Position numbers and translations under genes: made by a program. This document shows positions 9,025 to 17,868 of a DNA stretch of 64,000 nucleotides, piece after piece. The DNA lies in NCBI RefSeq assembly GCF_004345365.1, contig NZ_SLVF01000024.1, positions 1 to 64,000 of the forward strand. The letters run 5' to 3'. The notes beneath the pieces are model-generated. The model saw nothing but the letters and a program-made list of their open reading frames with translations. It did no database searches and had not been told where the DNA came from. Source of the DNA: Kribbella sp. VKM Ac-2568. GTDB taxonomy: Bacteria; Actinomycetota; Actinomycetes; Propionibacteriales; Kribbellaceae. Numbering within the stretch: position 1 is the first letter of the stretch; each line of letters opens with the position of its first letter.

Positions 9025-9390
9025 CTAGCGGCCGGTGCGGTAGGTCTCGTCGTAGTAACTGCCGAGCCGGGTGCGGTAGTCGTCATCGACTCCCGTGTTC
9101 GGGTCGAACTCGGGAGCGTCCTTGATCTGTTCCTTGGTCCGGTCGACATAGACCTTCTGGTCGTCGTGGTCGACCCTCTCGACGACGCCGGGCGGGAGCA
9201 GCACCTTGCGGCCGAAGATCCACGGCCCGGTGTCGACCACCAGGCCCGCAGCACCGGACTCGTTGGTGGCTTCGTCGACTTTGCCGATGTCGCCGTCGAC
9301 GGCGGCGATCTTGTAGCCGGTGACGTCCTTGCCCTCGGCGAAGCCGGACTTGTCTCGGTAGTTCCAGGGGTCGAATGCGCTCATCGACAT
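9025..9390 (-). CDS. PRC-barrel domain protein
   Basis: 121 residues from ATG 9390 with GAAAGG upstream. After FDPWNYRDKSGF comes the PRC-barrel core DVTGYKIAAVDGDIGKVDEA, then VDTGPWIFGRKVLLPPGVVE, typical of small actinobacterial PRC-barrel proteins that are often induced in stress. No membrane segment is present. The tail DYRTRLGSYYDETYRTGR is short and charged. The mature function is not established; related domains bind RNA or act in photosynthetic reaction centres. Confidence 0.85.
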   Translation of the reverse strand: MSMSAFDPWNYRDKSGFAEGKDVTGYKIAAVDGDIGKVDEATNESGAAGLVVDTGPWIFGRKVLLPPGVVERVDHDDQKVYVDRTKEQIKDAPEFDPNTGVDDDYRTRLGSYYDETYRTGR

Positions 9391-9716
9391 GGCGGTGTGC
9401 CTTTCGGACGGTGGGCCGTGGCCCAGCAGAGGACTCTCGACACCCGTGCCGGCTCGTAACCGCACTCGGTGTCTCGAGCGTTGGTGCGCACCCCTGTACC
9501 CGCCGCCTCGCGCGCCAACCGGACAGCATCAACCCGACGGCATCAACCCGACATCCGTGGTTTCGAGTCCTGCCTGCTCTTGTCCACCGTGAGGTCGCGT
9601 GGGTAGGCGGGCAAGGCGATCGAAGGCCCGTTTGGTGTTCGGTGGCCCGGGTACGGGATCGGTTTCCGGGATCCGACGGGCCTCGAACACCGCCCAGTGC
9701 ACCGTGAGGAGTCGCT
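9391..9716. other. Intergenic region with a short tandem repeat
   Basis: A divergent spacer between the PRC-barrel gene and the GDSL lipase gene. It contains GCATCAACCCGAC twice in direct repeat (9526-9538 and 9540-9552). No open frame with coding character was found. Confidence 0.5.
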
Positions 9717-10535
9717 ATGAGGCGTTTGATATTGGCCGCTGGAGTGGCGGTGGGCTTGTTGTTCGCCAGCGCGGCCGTCGCGGAACCGGCCGCCGCCGCG
9801 CAGGCCGCACCACCCGCGCCGAGCAAGATGGCCGCGATGGGGGACTCGATGACCGAGGCGGCCGACGTGTGCTGCTGGTACGGCGATCATCCGGCCAACT
9901 CGTGGAGCACCGGCGCTGCGGGCTGGGACGGCATCACCAGTCACTACGAGCGCCTGCGGGTCCTCAACCCCGGGATCACCGGTCGCAACTACAACGACGC
10001 GAAGTCGGGCGCGCGGATGAGCGACGCGCCGGGTCAGGCTCAGGCGGCTGTCTCGCAGCAGGCCGGATACGTGACGATCCTGATGGGGGCGAACGACGTG
10101 TGCACCTCGTCACCGTCGACGATGACCCTGGTCGACACCTTCCGCGACCAGTTCCGGCAGACCCTGCAGACGCTGGCCACCGGACAGACGCGGATCTTCG
10201 TGGCCAGCATCCCCGACGTGCACCACCTCTGGGAGATCTACCACACCGACTTATGGGCCAGCCTCGTCTGGGACGCCGCGAACATCTGCCAGTCGCTGCT
10301 GGCGCCGAACCGGACCGACACGGAGCGGCAGACGGTGCGCGCCCGCAATATCGCTTTCAACACGGTGCTTCGTGAGGAGTGCGCGGCGTACCCGCTGTGC
10401 CAATACGACGACGACGTGACCTTCAACTACCAGTTCAGCCGCAGCCAGGTCAGCAAGCTCGACTACTTCCACCCGAGCCTGTCCGGCCGGGCCGCTCTGG
10501 CGCAGGTGACCTGGACACACAGCTGGTGGAGTTGA
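9717..10535 (+). CDS. Secreted SGNH/GDSL-type lipase or esterase
   Basis: 272 residues with a Sec signal peptide (MRRLILAAGVAVGLLFASAA, cut near AEPAAAAQA). SGNH blocks are visible: GDSM (catalytic Ser) near residue 42, the Gly-containing GITGRNYNDA block, MGAND (block III Asn) and DYFHPS near the C-terminus supplying Asp and His. The protein should be an extracellular lipid esterase or acyl hydrolase. Four to six Cys residues (VCCW, VCTSS, ICQSL, EECAAYPLC) suggest disulfides, as in Streptomyces GDSL lipases. A good GTGAGGAG ribosome binding site precedes the ATG. Confidence 0.85.
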   Translation: MRRLILAAGVAVGLLFASAAVAEPAAAAQAAPPAPSKMAAMGDSMTEAADVCCWYGDHPANSWSTGAAGWDGITSHYERLRVLNPGITGRNYNDAKSGARMSDAPGQAQAAVSQQAGYVTILMGANDVCTSSPSTMTLVDTFRDQFRQTLQTLATGQTRIFVASIPDVHHLWEIYHTDLWASLVWDAANICQSLLAPNRTDTERQTVRARNIAFNTVLREECAAYPLCQYDDDVTFNYQFSRSQVSKLDYFHPSLSGRAALAQVTWTHSWWS

Positions 10536-10646
10536 CCCAACGTCCTCACAGTTCCTCGACGACGAGTCGAGTGACGGCAGCTTCGACATCCACGACGAAG
10601 GCGAGCGGCGCTGCCGAGTCTCGACCCCTGTGAAACATCTGTGCTG

Positions 10647-11285
10647 CTACCGGCTGGGCAGTAGTTGGGTGATCAGTGCGTCAGCGGTCCACTGCTCCCA
10701 TCGGCTGGGGCTCCAGCCGCGGCGTTTCGTGAGGTACTGGTACATCTCGGGGCTTTGCAGGGCGAGGGCGATGTCGATCGCCATGGCCGTGTCGAGGCCG
10801 TCTCGGAGCGGACCTTTGGCTACGAGAGCAGAGATGAGCCGTTCCATCACGTCGGCGCGCTGGGTGTTGTTGGTCTCCCAGAGTTCCGCGAGCTCGGGGT
10901 CGGCCGACGCGGCGTTCGCGACGACCTGGAGCACTGGTGCGACACGCTGATAGATCTCGCGGGCGATCCGCGCCTGCTCGCGAAGTTGCCGCTCCCGGTC
11001 GGGGTCGTCGATCGCGGCCAGCACTCTGGGGCGCTCCAGCGTCGGAACTGGCTCCTCGTCACCTGCGACCGCGATATCGAGGATCTCGCTGAGCAGGGCG
11101 CGTTTGGTGCCGAACGTGAAGTACAGCGTCTGCACGGCCACTCCGGCCTCGTCGGCGACGGCCTGCATCGAGGTCGAGGCATACCCCCGATCGGTGAACA
11201 AGGCCAGCGCCGCCGCGCGCATCCGGCGCCGATTGGCACGTGCCTTGTCCGCCCTGCTGGTGGCCTGGTCGGCTCTCGCGCTCAT
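10647..11285 (-). CDS. TetR-family repressor
   Basis: 212 residues from ATG 11285; an upstream GTG at 11291 is also possible. The N-terminal helix-turn-helix is clear: RMRAAALALFTDRGYASTSM, then ADEAGVAVQTLYFTFGTKRA. The C-terminal ligand domain is all-helical and unassigned. The gene is divergent from a membrane protein/nitroreductase/P450 group, and the shared upstream region carries an inverted repeat, so it probably represses both that group and itself. The ligand is unknown. Confidence 0.85.
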   Translation of the reverse strand: MSARADQATSRADKARANRRRMRAAALALFTDRGYASTSMQAVADEAGVAVQTLYFTFGTKRALLSEILDIAVAGDEEPVPTLERPRVLAAIDDPDRERQLREQARIAREIYQRVAPVLQVVANAASADPELAELWETNNTQRADVMERLISALVAKGPLRDGLDTAMAIDIALALQSPEMYQYLTKRRGWSPSRWEQWTADALITQLLPSR

Positions 11286-11302
11286 GGCCACAACCTATCA
11301 GT

Positions 11303-11314
11303 TGACTAGAGTCA
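11303..11314. promoter_or_regulatory. Candidate TetR operator
   Basis: TGACTAGAGTCA has 5-bp inverted arms around AG and lies between the divergent TetR and membrane protein genes. Two copies of CCACTAG follow at about 11317 and 11328. The placement suits an operator for the adjacent repressor. Confidence 0.4.
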
Positions 11315-11383
11315 GCCACTAGTGATCCACTAGAGCGATACTCCAGTGAGATGCTGGGCCACTGCGAACGGAGATCACGTCAG

Positions 11384-12043
11384 ATGAGCGAGACGATCCC
11401 GCACTCCGGCGCCCTGCGCCGGCAACTCCGGACCACCGCACGCCTGACCGCGCTGATCGGCGGCCCGTTGTTCTGGCTGGGGACGCTGCTGCATCCCGCT
11501 CGTGACGGATGGAGCATCGCCGCCGTCGGCGAACGCTACGGCCTCACGCATGACGTCCAGGCAGCAGGCCTGCTCCTGCAGGTCATCTGCCTGGCCAGCG
11601 TGATTGCGCTCGGCACCCAAATCACCCGACGGCGAGACCTGCGCGCCTGGTACGCCGCCCTGACCGGCACCCTGCTGTGGTTCGCCCTGATCATCTTCGA
11701 CGGCTCACACAACCCGGTCCGAGCCGAGTACGCGCCGAGCCTGGTGCACCAGCCGGCCGACCTCGACACACCCGCCGCGCTCATCGTGTTCCCAGCCCTG
11801 CTCGTGTTCCCACTCGGATACGTGTGGCTCGCCCGGACCCTCGGGCGTCATGGCCTGCGCTGGGCCGGAGTGCTGCTCGGCGTGGGTGCCACCGTCTACA
11901 CGGTCGGCGGCCTGTTCATCTTCACGTCCGGGCCGCGCTTCGGTCTCATCCAACTGTTCGAAGTCACCGGCGCGACGTCATACGCGGTCGGCTTCGTCCT
12001 CCTCGGCCGCGCCGCCGCCAACGATCTCCACCAACCCCGCTGA
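11384..12043 (+). CDS. Membrane protein of unknown function in TetR-controlled group
   Basis: 219 residues from ATG 11384 with GGAG upstream. Six to seven hydrophobic segments are visible, from LTALIGGPLFWLGTLLHPA to YAVGFVLLGRAAAND. The layout resembles DUF4386-like four- to seven-helix proteins but no diagnostic motif is recognised. It is the first gene transcribed away from the TetR gene and is followed closely by a nitroreductase fragment and a P450, which suggests one transcript. Confidence 0.65.
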   Translation: MSETIPHSGALRRQLRTTARLTALIGGPLFWLGTLLHPARDGWSIAAVGERYGLTHDVQAAGLLLQVICLASVIALGTQITRRRDLRAWYAALTGTLLWFALIIFDGSHNPVRAEYAPSLVHQPADLDTPAALIVFPALLVFPLGYVWLARTLGRHGLRWAGVLLGVGATVYTVGGLFIFTSGPRFGLIQLFEVTGATSYAVGFVLLGRAAANDLHQPR

Positions 12044-12075
12044 GAGTTCCGGCCAGCCACACGACGGAGCCCACC

Positions 12076-12357
12076 GTGCCCAGACAACGTCTCCGCAACC
12101 GCCTGATCATCCTGCTGCACCGCATCGGCCTGCCCGTTGGACCGACCCAGTTGCTGACAGTCGCCGGCCGCACCACAGGCCGGTTACGAACCACCCCGGT
12201 CGCCCCGGTGATCGTCGACGGCGTGCCGTACATCGTGCAGGCCTACCCCGGCTCCGACTGGGTAAAGAACGCCCGCGCGGCGTCACCTGACGCCTTCGCG
12301 ATCGCCGCCTCACTCTGTCCACTCTTCCGCGTGGCCCCCGGCGCCACGCACCACTGA
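12076..12357 (+). pseudogene. Deazaflavin-dependent nitroreductase, C-terminally truncated
   Basis: From GTG 12076 the frame encodes about 93 residues. RNRLIILLHRIGLPVGPTQL, TVAGRTTGRLRTTPVAPV and QAYPGSDWVKNARAA match the N-terminal two thirds of F420-dependent Ddn-family reductases. The family usually runs to about 140 residues, but here the frame leaves homology after KNARAASPDA and stops 16 bases before the P450 start. Loss of the C-terminal strand suggests a frameshift or truncation and probable inactivity. It would otherwise reduce a substrate with F420H2. Confidence 0.5.
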
Positions 12358-12372
12358 CGGCGAGACCCGACG

Positions 12373-13656
12373 ATGCCTCCTTCCCCCCACGAAGACGCGG
12401 CGGCGATCATCCAGACCCTGACGTCACCAGCCGGGCGTGCCGATCCTTTCCCGCTGTACGCCGCTGCCCACCGGCTCGGCCCGGTCCTGGCTGTCACAGA
12501 CAGTGTCTTCCTCGTGGTCGGCTACACGGCGGTCAACCAGGTGCTTCGGAACCCAGGCTTCGGCCTGCCGGACACGGCACCGAGCCGGACCGCAGCAGCG
12601 GACGACCATACCGCCGGTGCCGCACTGCGGTTGATGGAGCGATCAGTTCTGCGGACCAACCCACCGGATCACGGTCGCATGCGCTCGTTGATCTCCCAGG
12701 TGTTCACGCCACGCCGAGTCGCCGCGCTGCAGCCGTCGGTCGTGGCCGCCGTGGATACCCTGCTCGACCGGCTCGCCGAGTCCGGAGCAGACGGCCGCAC
12801 GGTCGACTTCATGGATCGGTTCGCCTTCCAACTGCCGGTCACCGTCATCTGCGAACTTCTCGGGGTCCCCACGGCCGACCGCCACCAGTTCCGCCCGCTG
12901 GCATCCGCGCTGACCGCGGCATTGGAACTTGCCGGCGACACGGACGGTCCCGCCGACACGGCCGCACGCGAACTGGGAACGTACTTCACTCCCCTGATCA
13001 GCGAACGTCGTACGGCGCCGGGCGACGACCTCGTCAGCGCCTTGGTGGCCGCACGCGACGCGGATGACGGTCGCCTGTCCGACGATGAGCTGCTCGCCAA
13101 TCTGATCCTGCTGCTGGTGGCCGGCTTCGAGACCACGACGGACCTCCTCGGCAACGGACTGGCGATCCTGCTGGACCAACCGGATCTCGCCCCGGCGCTG
13201 CGTTCCGGCCGGGTCACGACACCGGGCTTCATCGAAGAAGTCCTGCGGTACGAGTCTCCGGTGCAGGTCACGACGCGCGTGGCTCGCGCCGACGGCCTCG
13301 TTGCCGAAGGCGTCCCCGTCCCTTACGGCAGCGACGTGATCCTGTTGCTCGGAGCAGCCAACCGCGACCCTGCCCGGTACCCGCGCCCCGACCGCTTCGA
13401 TCCGGCCCGCACCGGCAACAAACCTCTCAGCTTCGGCGCCGGCCCGCACATCTGCATCGGCAACAACCTGGCCCGGCTCGAAGCATCCGTGGCTTTCCCA
13501 CGCCTCCTCGACCGCTTCCCGGGCATCTCGGCGGATCCCGATCGCAACCCCACCCGCCGCGACAGACTCGTGCTGCGCGGTTACCAGACCCTGTCGATTC
13601 GGGTCGAGGCACCTGCCCCGGGCCGTCCCGCAAGGCATGCCACCGGGGAGTCGTAG
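12373..13656 (+). CDS. Cytochrome P450
   Basis: A 427-residue soluble class I P450. The I-helix oxygen-activation motif AGFETTTD, the K-helix E-x-x-R (EEVLR) and the heme-thiolate loop FGAGPHICIGNNLAR (cysteine ligand) are all intact, together with the meander PRPDRFDPAR. Bacterial P450s of this type hydroxylate small lipophilic molecules using ferredoxin and ferredoxin reductase, neither of which is encoded nearby. The gene follows a membrane protein and a truncated nitroreductase, all probably under the divergent TetR repressor, as in inducible detoxification or modification loci. Confidence 0.92.
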   Translation: MPPSPHEDAAAIIQTLTSPAGRADPFPLYAAAHRLGPVLAVTDSVFLVVGYTAVNQVLRNPGFGLPDTAPSRTAAADDHTAGAALRLMERSVLRTNPPDHGRMRSLISQVFTPRRVAALQPSVVAAVDTLLDRLAESGADGRTVDFMDRFAFQLPVTVICELLGVPTADRHQFRPLASALTAALELAGDTDGPADTAARELGTYFTPLISERRTAPGDDLVSALVAARDADDGRLSDDELLANLILLLVAGFETTTDLLGNGLAILLDQPDLAPALRSGRVTTPGFIEEVLRYESPVQVTTRVARADGLVAEGVPVPYGSDVILLLGAANRDPARYPRPDRFDPARTGNKPLSFGAGPHICIGNNLARLEASVAFPRLLDRFPGISADPDRNPTRRDRLVLRGYQTLSIRVEAPAPGRPARHATGES

Positions 13657-13739
13657 CAGGTCTCAAGGCAGCCTGGGGGTCCTGACGGTGCCTCAACAAC
13701 CAGGGCTCTTGTCCATCAGGAGTGCCGCGGCTGCCAGAG

Positions 13740-14213
13740 TCATCCGTTCGGCGACTCGTCTTCGGTCGCGAGAAGCTTCGCCATCAGAGCGATGAACTGG
13801 CGCCGCTGCGCAGTTGTCAGAGGCTTCAGGACTTGCTCCTGAACACCGTCGATGACGTTGTCGAGCTCCAGGAGTTGTTCGACTCCGGCCTGGGTGATGG
13901 TGACGATGTTGCGCCGCCGGTGCGCGGGGTCGACGGACCGTTCGACGAGCCGACGTGACTCGAGCTCGGACAGCGCTGCCGTGACGTCACTGCGATCGAT
14001 CCCGGTGCCACGGCCCAGGTCAGCCTGGCTCGCGGGCCCCCACTCGTCGAGCGCAGCCAAGAGGCGGTAGTGGTAACTGCGAAGGCCACGGCCGCGGGAC
14101 TCGAACCCAGCGGCGAGGAGACCCGACGAGCGAGCGAAGGTCCGGCTGATGAGCCATGTCGGACGATCCTTGACACGGGCCGGAGTACGGCCAGGCGGGT
14201 GATCCATCGGCAT
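13740..14213 (-). CDS. MarR-family regulator
   Basis: 157 residues from ATG 14213; alternatives are GTG 14228 and ATG 14207. The winged helix is visible: YHYRLLAALDEWGPASQADL, then IDRSDVTAALSELESRRLVE and DPAHRRRNIVTITQAG (recognition helix and wing). The gene is divergent from a two-gene operon, and a perfect palindrome lies between them, so it very likely represses that operon and itself in response to an unknown small molecule or oxidant. Confidence 0.88.
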   Translation of the reverse strand: MPMDHPPGRTPARVKDRPTWLISRTFARSSGLLAAGFESRGRGLRSYHYRLLAALDEWGPASQADLGRGTGIDRSDVTAALSELESRRLVERSVDPAHRRRNIVTITQAGVEQLLELDNVIDGVQEQVLKPLTTAQRRQFIALMAKLLATEDESPNG

Positions 14214-14239
14214 GAGTCCACAGTACACGTTGTTGGCCT

Positions 14240-14262
14240 GACCAACATAGGCTATGTTGGTC
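14240..14262. promoter_or_regulatory. MarR operator, perfect palindrome
   Basis: GACCAACATA-GGC-TATGTTGGTC has 10-bp perfect arms around a 3-bp spacer. Partial copies (TTGGCCTGACCAA before it and GGGCCAACATAG after it) extend it to about 14232-14274. It lies between the divergent MarR gene and the gene at 14297, the expected place for autoregulation. Confidence 0.75.
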
Positions 14263-14296
14263 GGGCCAACATAGACTCGCGCTAGGAGACCTACTC

Positions 14297-14974
14297 ATGG
14301 ACGAACCAACCACCGCTGGAACCGAACGGATTCTGGTCATCGGCAGAAGCCCGAGCGTGATCCTTGACGCTGCCGACATCCTGCGAAGTAAGGGCTTCCG
14401 CGCAGATGCAACAAACCAGTTCGACGAGGTGCTGACGGAGTACGACGCCACAGACCTCGATGTCGTCGTCTTCGGTGGCATGGTTCCGCCCAACACCAAG
14501 CGGTACCTCAGGGAAGAGATCTCCAAGGTCAACGGCCACGTCACCTATGTGCAGGGACTCGCCGGAATCGCGGGCCTCATCGCCGCCCAGGTCGAGGGCG
14601 TCACGTCGACTGCCGAAGACCGCAACGGCATCGCATATGACACGACGAAGAGATCGGTCCAGCTCACCCTGCAGGAACCCGCCCAGGTGGTCGTCGAGGC
14701 TTGGTGGGCGACCTCGTTCAGGCCGCCCGAGCCGACGAGCACCTCGCTGCGGGTGATCGACTCCCACTTCGATTCAGGGGAGTACTCTGTTCCGCTCCCC
14801 GCCGAAGTTCCGACGGTGGCGTCGTTCGTCACCGTGTCCGTCGGGCCGGCCGTCCGCGCCTTCACGGTTGGCGCGATGCCGGCGGAGGTTACGCGCATGG
14901 TTCCAACCGGCGATCCGACCCAGCGCCCCGCGCTCCCTTCCGTCCGAGCGGTGGTGACCCACAGCAATGACTGA
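14297..14974 (+). CDS. Receiver-like protein of unknown function, MarR-controlled
   Basis: 225 residues with AGGAG before ATG 14297. The N-terminal ~90 residues (RILVIGRSPSVILDAADILR, then YDATDLDVVVFGGM) have the alternating strand/helix look of a receiver or Rossmann-like domain, but the phospho-acceptor Asp position is replaced by VVVFGG. The second half (FDSGEYSVPLPAEVPTVASF) is beta-rich and unassigned. It is the first gene of the operon facing the MarR gene and overlaps the next gene by 8 bases, so the two products probably act together. Confidence 0.65.
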   Translation: MDEPTTAGTERILVIGRSPSVILDAADILRSKGFRADATNQFDEVLTEYDATDLDVVVFGGMVPPNTKRYLREEISKVNGHVTYVQGLAGIAGLIAAQVEGVTSTAEDRNGIAYDTTKRSVQLTLQEPAQVVVEAWWATSFRPPEPTSTSLRVIDSHFDSGEYSVPLPAEVPTVASFVTVSVGPAVRAFTVGAMPAEVTRMVPTGDPTQRPALPSVRAVVTHSND

Positions 14975-15437
14975 CAAGCCGAACACCCCAGCCGTACGGA
15001 CCATGCGTGCGCAGGGACTGGCCAATCTCGTGGTGCGCGGCCTGCTGCGCACCCCGGGCCTAAGTCGGATCATCGGTGGCCGACTGGTCACGCTGTACAT
15101 CGTGGGACGAAAGTCAGGCCGTAGATACACAGTGCCCGTCTCCTACCTGGCCCAAGGTCAGGACCTCCTCATCGGCACCAGTTTCGGTTGGGCCCGAAAC
15201 CTTCGGACAGGCGAGCCCGTGGCCTTCAGGTTCAAGGGAAAGTCCAGGTTGGCAGACGTCCAGACTTTGACCGCTGAGCCCGACGTCGTCACGGCATACG
15301 CACACATGGCGGCCGCGAATCCGGCATTCGCCCGCTTCAGCGGAGTTCACGTGGATCAGGACGGCAACCCCAACCACCGGGACCTGCACTTGGCCTGGGT
15401 TGGAGGCGCGCGGGTCATCAAGCTCACACCTCGATGA
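14967..15437 (+). CDS. Deazaflavin (F420)-dependent nitroreductase-family protein
   Basis: 156 residues. The Ddn-family split-barrel signature is present: VTLYIVGRKSGRRYTVPVSY, GTSFGWARNLRTGEPVAFRF and the C-terminal RDLHLAWVGGARVIKL. Members use reduced F420 to reduce nitro compounds, quinones or enones. Its ATG lies inside the end of the preceding gene (8-base overlap), so it is translationally coupled and under the same MarR operator. This suggests an inducible reductive detoxification function. Confidence 0.8.
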   Translation: MTDKPNTPAVRTMRAQGLANLVVRGLLRTPGLSRIIGGRLVTLYIVGRKSGRRYTVPVSYLAQGQDLLIGTSFGWARNLRTGEPVAFRFKGKSRLADVQTLTAEPDVVTAYAHMAAANPAFARFSGVHVDQDGNPNHRDLHLAWVGGARVIKLTPR

Positions 15438-15639
15438 CCCGCGCTCTTGATGTGGGTCGTGGTGGCCTTTGCTCGCCACCGACCCCGATGCGGCAACGCC
15501 TTGGTGACAAGGAGCGATGCGTCAGTTCTGCTGCGGTGACCTCGGCCTATCCGAGGCGGACAAACGGCCGCACGTTCTTGCCACTCCGCAGTTCTGGGTG
15601 CAGCTTGAAAGAAACTACGGATCTCTGGGAGGGACTCCG

Positions 15640-16116
15640 ATGAGTGAGAACGCGATGGGGCGCCGACAGGCGTTGAGGGGTGCAGGAATCGCCGCGGGTG
15701 GCGTAGCGATCGCCGGGCTGGCGACGACTCCCGCGTTGGCCGACGACGACAACGGGTTGCTCGGCAGTTGGATGAGCGTACGGCAGGACGACGGCTCGCC
15801 GGACAAGGTTCGGCTGGTCCTCAGCTTCACTGGGGGCGGCGTCTTCGTGTCACACGACATCAGCCCAGCCGGACCGCCGTTTACCGGCACCTGGGCGCGA
15901 CACGGCAAGTCGTTCCGCGCGACCTTCTGGACCGGGTTCCCGGGCGAGACGGGACCGGAGTCGGTCGGGCCGACGGTGCGAGTGCGGCTCGTGGGCACGC
16001 TGAAGCACGGCAAGATCTCCGGGACCTACCGTGCCACCGTGTTTGCCCCGGGGAGCGCCACCGAAGTGTTGGAATCCAACACCGGGAAGTTCAGCGGCCG
16101 CCGCATCGACGCCTGA
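15640..16116 (+). CDS. Tat-exported protein of unknown function
   Basis: 158 residues from ATG 15640 with GGGAGG upstream. The twin-arginine signal RRQALRGAGIAAGGVAIAGL ends near TPALA-DDDNG, so the protein is exported folded. The mature part (LLGSWMSVRQDDGSPDKVRL, then GGGVFVSHDISPAGPPFTGT, TFWTGFPGE) is beta-rich, resembling a lipocalin/streptavidin-like barrel. No catalytic residues stand out. It is monocistronic. Confidence 0.7.
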   Translation: MSENAMGRRQALRGAGIAAGGVAIAGLATTPALADDDNGLLGSWMSVRQDDGSPDKVRLVLSFTGGGVFVSHDISPAGPPFTGTWARHGKSFRATFWTGFPGETGPESVGPTVRVRLVGTLKHGKISGTYRATVFAPGSATEVLESNTGKFSGRRIDA

Positions 16117-16478
16117 CCCTTCAGACGTTGCACCGACCTGGTGGGGCACATCCTCCGTGCTCGGCCGGTCGTTGCCTTTGGCAAGCTCACCGAGCTGCTC
16201 GATCTCATCGGAATCCTAGGGATCGCCAGCGTTGCGGCGGATGACCGGTTTCAGACGCCCCAATGTCACCGCAGAGCGTTTGAGAGCGGGGCGCGGGCCT
16301 CATCGGAACCGCGCGTCGTTTCCAGGTTGGCTATGGCGGTCTAAGCCGACACCTTTTGTAGGTGAGAGCTGCTATCAGCTTTCCCGTGCGCCCCCCGATG
16401 TTCGTGACCGCCGTCACCACTTCGGCGCCGCCGTCGTTCGGGTTGTCAGGTTTTTCGGGCGACGCGTGTCTAACGGGT
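16117..16478. other. Non-coding stretch before the DoxX gene
   Basis: About 360 bases without a convincing gene, repeat or terminator. Short open frames here lack ribosome binding sites and coding character. It presumably holds the promoter for the DoxX/sigma factor pair. Confidence 0.4.
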
Positions 16479-16835
16479 ATGTACGTCATCTTCATGGTCA
16501 CCACGTGTCTGGCGGCGTTCGTGAACGGCTACGCCGCGTTCTTGAACTTCAGCGGCGCCGAGTCGGTCAAGGTCGTCGCTGACCGGGTACGGATCCCTCG
16601 ATGGTGGATGGCGCCGCTCGGCACATTGCTGGCCTGCGGCGCCGTTGGACTGCTCGCAGGCTTCGCGGTGCCGGTGCTCGGGGCGGCTGCCGCGAGCGGC
16701 CTCGTTCTGTACTTCAGCTGCGCGGTGACGGCGCATCTTCGAGTCGGTGACCGTCAGATCGGCGGAGCCGTACTCTTCCTGCTTCTGGCGGCGGCCGCCC
16801 TGTCCGCCAACGTCGCGTACCACGACCACTGGTGA
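16479..16835 (+). CDS. DoxX-like small membrane protein
   Basis: 118 residues from ATG 16479 (MYVIFMVTTCLAAFVNGYAA); the upstream extension of the frame is not helical and is left out. Four hydrophobic helices and the motif AAFLNFSGAESVKVVADRV, followed by RWWMAPLGTLLACGAVGLLA, are typical of the DoxX-like family of roughly 120 residues. Thirty bases downstream begins an ECF41-type sigma factor. Such sigma factors are commonly linked to DoxX, carboxymuconolactone decarboxylase or oxidoreductase genes, so this gene is a probable regulon member. Confidence 0.75.
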   Translation: MYVIFMVTTCLAAFVNGYAAFLNFSGAESVKVVADRVRIPRWWMAPLGTLLACGAVGLLAGFAVPVLGAAAASGLVLYFSCAVTAHLRVGDRQIGGAVLFLLLAAAALSANVAYHDHW

Positions 16836-16865
16836 CCCATCCGATTGCCAAGCGAGGAGTTGTCG

Positions 16866-17789
16866 ATGGAGCAACGTCAGTGGTTGACCGACCAATTCGA
16901 GCAGCACCGGCCGCATCTCCGGGCGGTCGCCTACCGGATGCTCGGGTCGGTCAGCGAAACCGACGACGCTGTTCAGGAGGCATGGCTGCGGGTTCGCGAC
17001 CAGGACGGCGGGACCGTTGAGAACATGCGGGCCTGGCTGACTGCGGTCGTCGGCCGGGTGTGCCTGAACATGTTGCGATCGCGGAGAACGCGACGCGAGG
17101 AGCTTTCGGCGCACGTCCCGGATCCGGTAGTCAGCTGGGGAGAGGGAGACCCGGAACACCAAGGGCTCCTGGCCGACTCCGTCGGCCTGGCTCTGCTCGT
17201 GGTGCTCGAGGAGCTCACTCCCGCCGAGCGACTGGCGTTTGTGCTGCACGACGTGTTCGCCGTGCCGTTCGCCGACATCGCAGCCACGCTCGATCGCTCC
17301 GAGGCGGCCGCGCAACAGCTCGCCAGCCGCGCCCGTCGACGTCTGCGCAACTCCCCGGAGCCGGACGCTGACCTCGCGCGGCAACGGCGCGTGATTGACG
17401 CGTTCTTCGCCGCGTCCCGGGACGGCGATTTCGATGCCCTCCTGGAGGTGCTCGATCCCGACGTCCAACTGCGGATCGATGGTGGCACCCTCCGCGCGGA
17501 TGCCTCCCTCGTACGACGCGGCGCGGAGGCCGTGGCCGCGCACACCGTCACCTACTCAAAGCTCTATCCGTTCATCAGACCCGCGCTCGTGAACGGCGCC
17601 GCCGGAGCCGTGGTGGCGCCGCACGGCCAGGTGTTCTCGGTGATGGCCTTCACTGTCACGAACGGCAAGATCGCCAACATTGATTCTCTCGTAGATCCGG
17701 AGCGCCTCGCGCGGCTCGATCTCAACCTCTCGCCGATTGCCGATGAGGACGCTGACGACGATCGATCGCTTGACCCTCGGCGCGCTTGA
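16866..17789 (+). CDS. ECF41/SigJ-type RNA polymerase sigma factor with SnoaL-like C-terminus
   Basis: 307 residues from ATG 16866 with GAGGAG upstream. Region 2 is visible as HRPHLRAVAYRMLGSVSETD and DAVQEAWLRV, and region 4 as LEELTPAERLAFVLHDVFAV followed by the helix-turn-helix FADIAATLDRSEAAAQQLAS. After residue ~180 comes a SnoaL-like domain (VIDAFFAASRDGDFDALLEV), whose tail contains the characteristic NGKIANIDSLVDPERL. In ECF41 sigma factors this extension regulates activity in place of a classical anti-sigma factor. It is probably cotranscribed with the DoxX gene. Confidence 0.92.
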   Translation: MEQRQWLTDQFEQHRPHLRAVAYRMLGSVSETDDAVQEAWLRVRDQDGGTVENMRAWLTAVVGRVCLNMLRSRRTRREELSAHVPDPVVSWGEGDPEHQGLLADSVGLALLVVLEELTPAERLAFVLHDVFAVPFADIAATLDRSEAAAQQLASRARRRLRNSPEPDADLARQRRVIDAFFAASRDGDFDALLEVLDPDVQLRIDGGTLRADASLVRRGAEAVAAHTVTYSKLYPFIRPALVNGAAGAVVAPHGQVFSVMAFTVTNGKIANIDSLVDPERLARLDLNLSPIADEDADDDRSLDPRRA

Positions 17790-17868
17790 GCGTTGACAGC
17801 AACAGCCGGGTAGTGAGAGTTGTGACGCGTCAGGAATCACGGGTCGAGCTAAAACGCCGCGCCTCATT

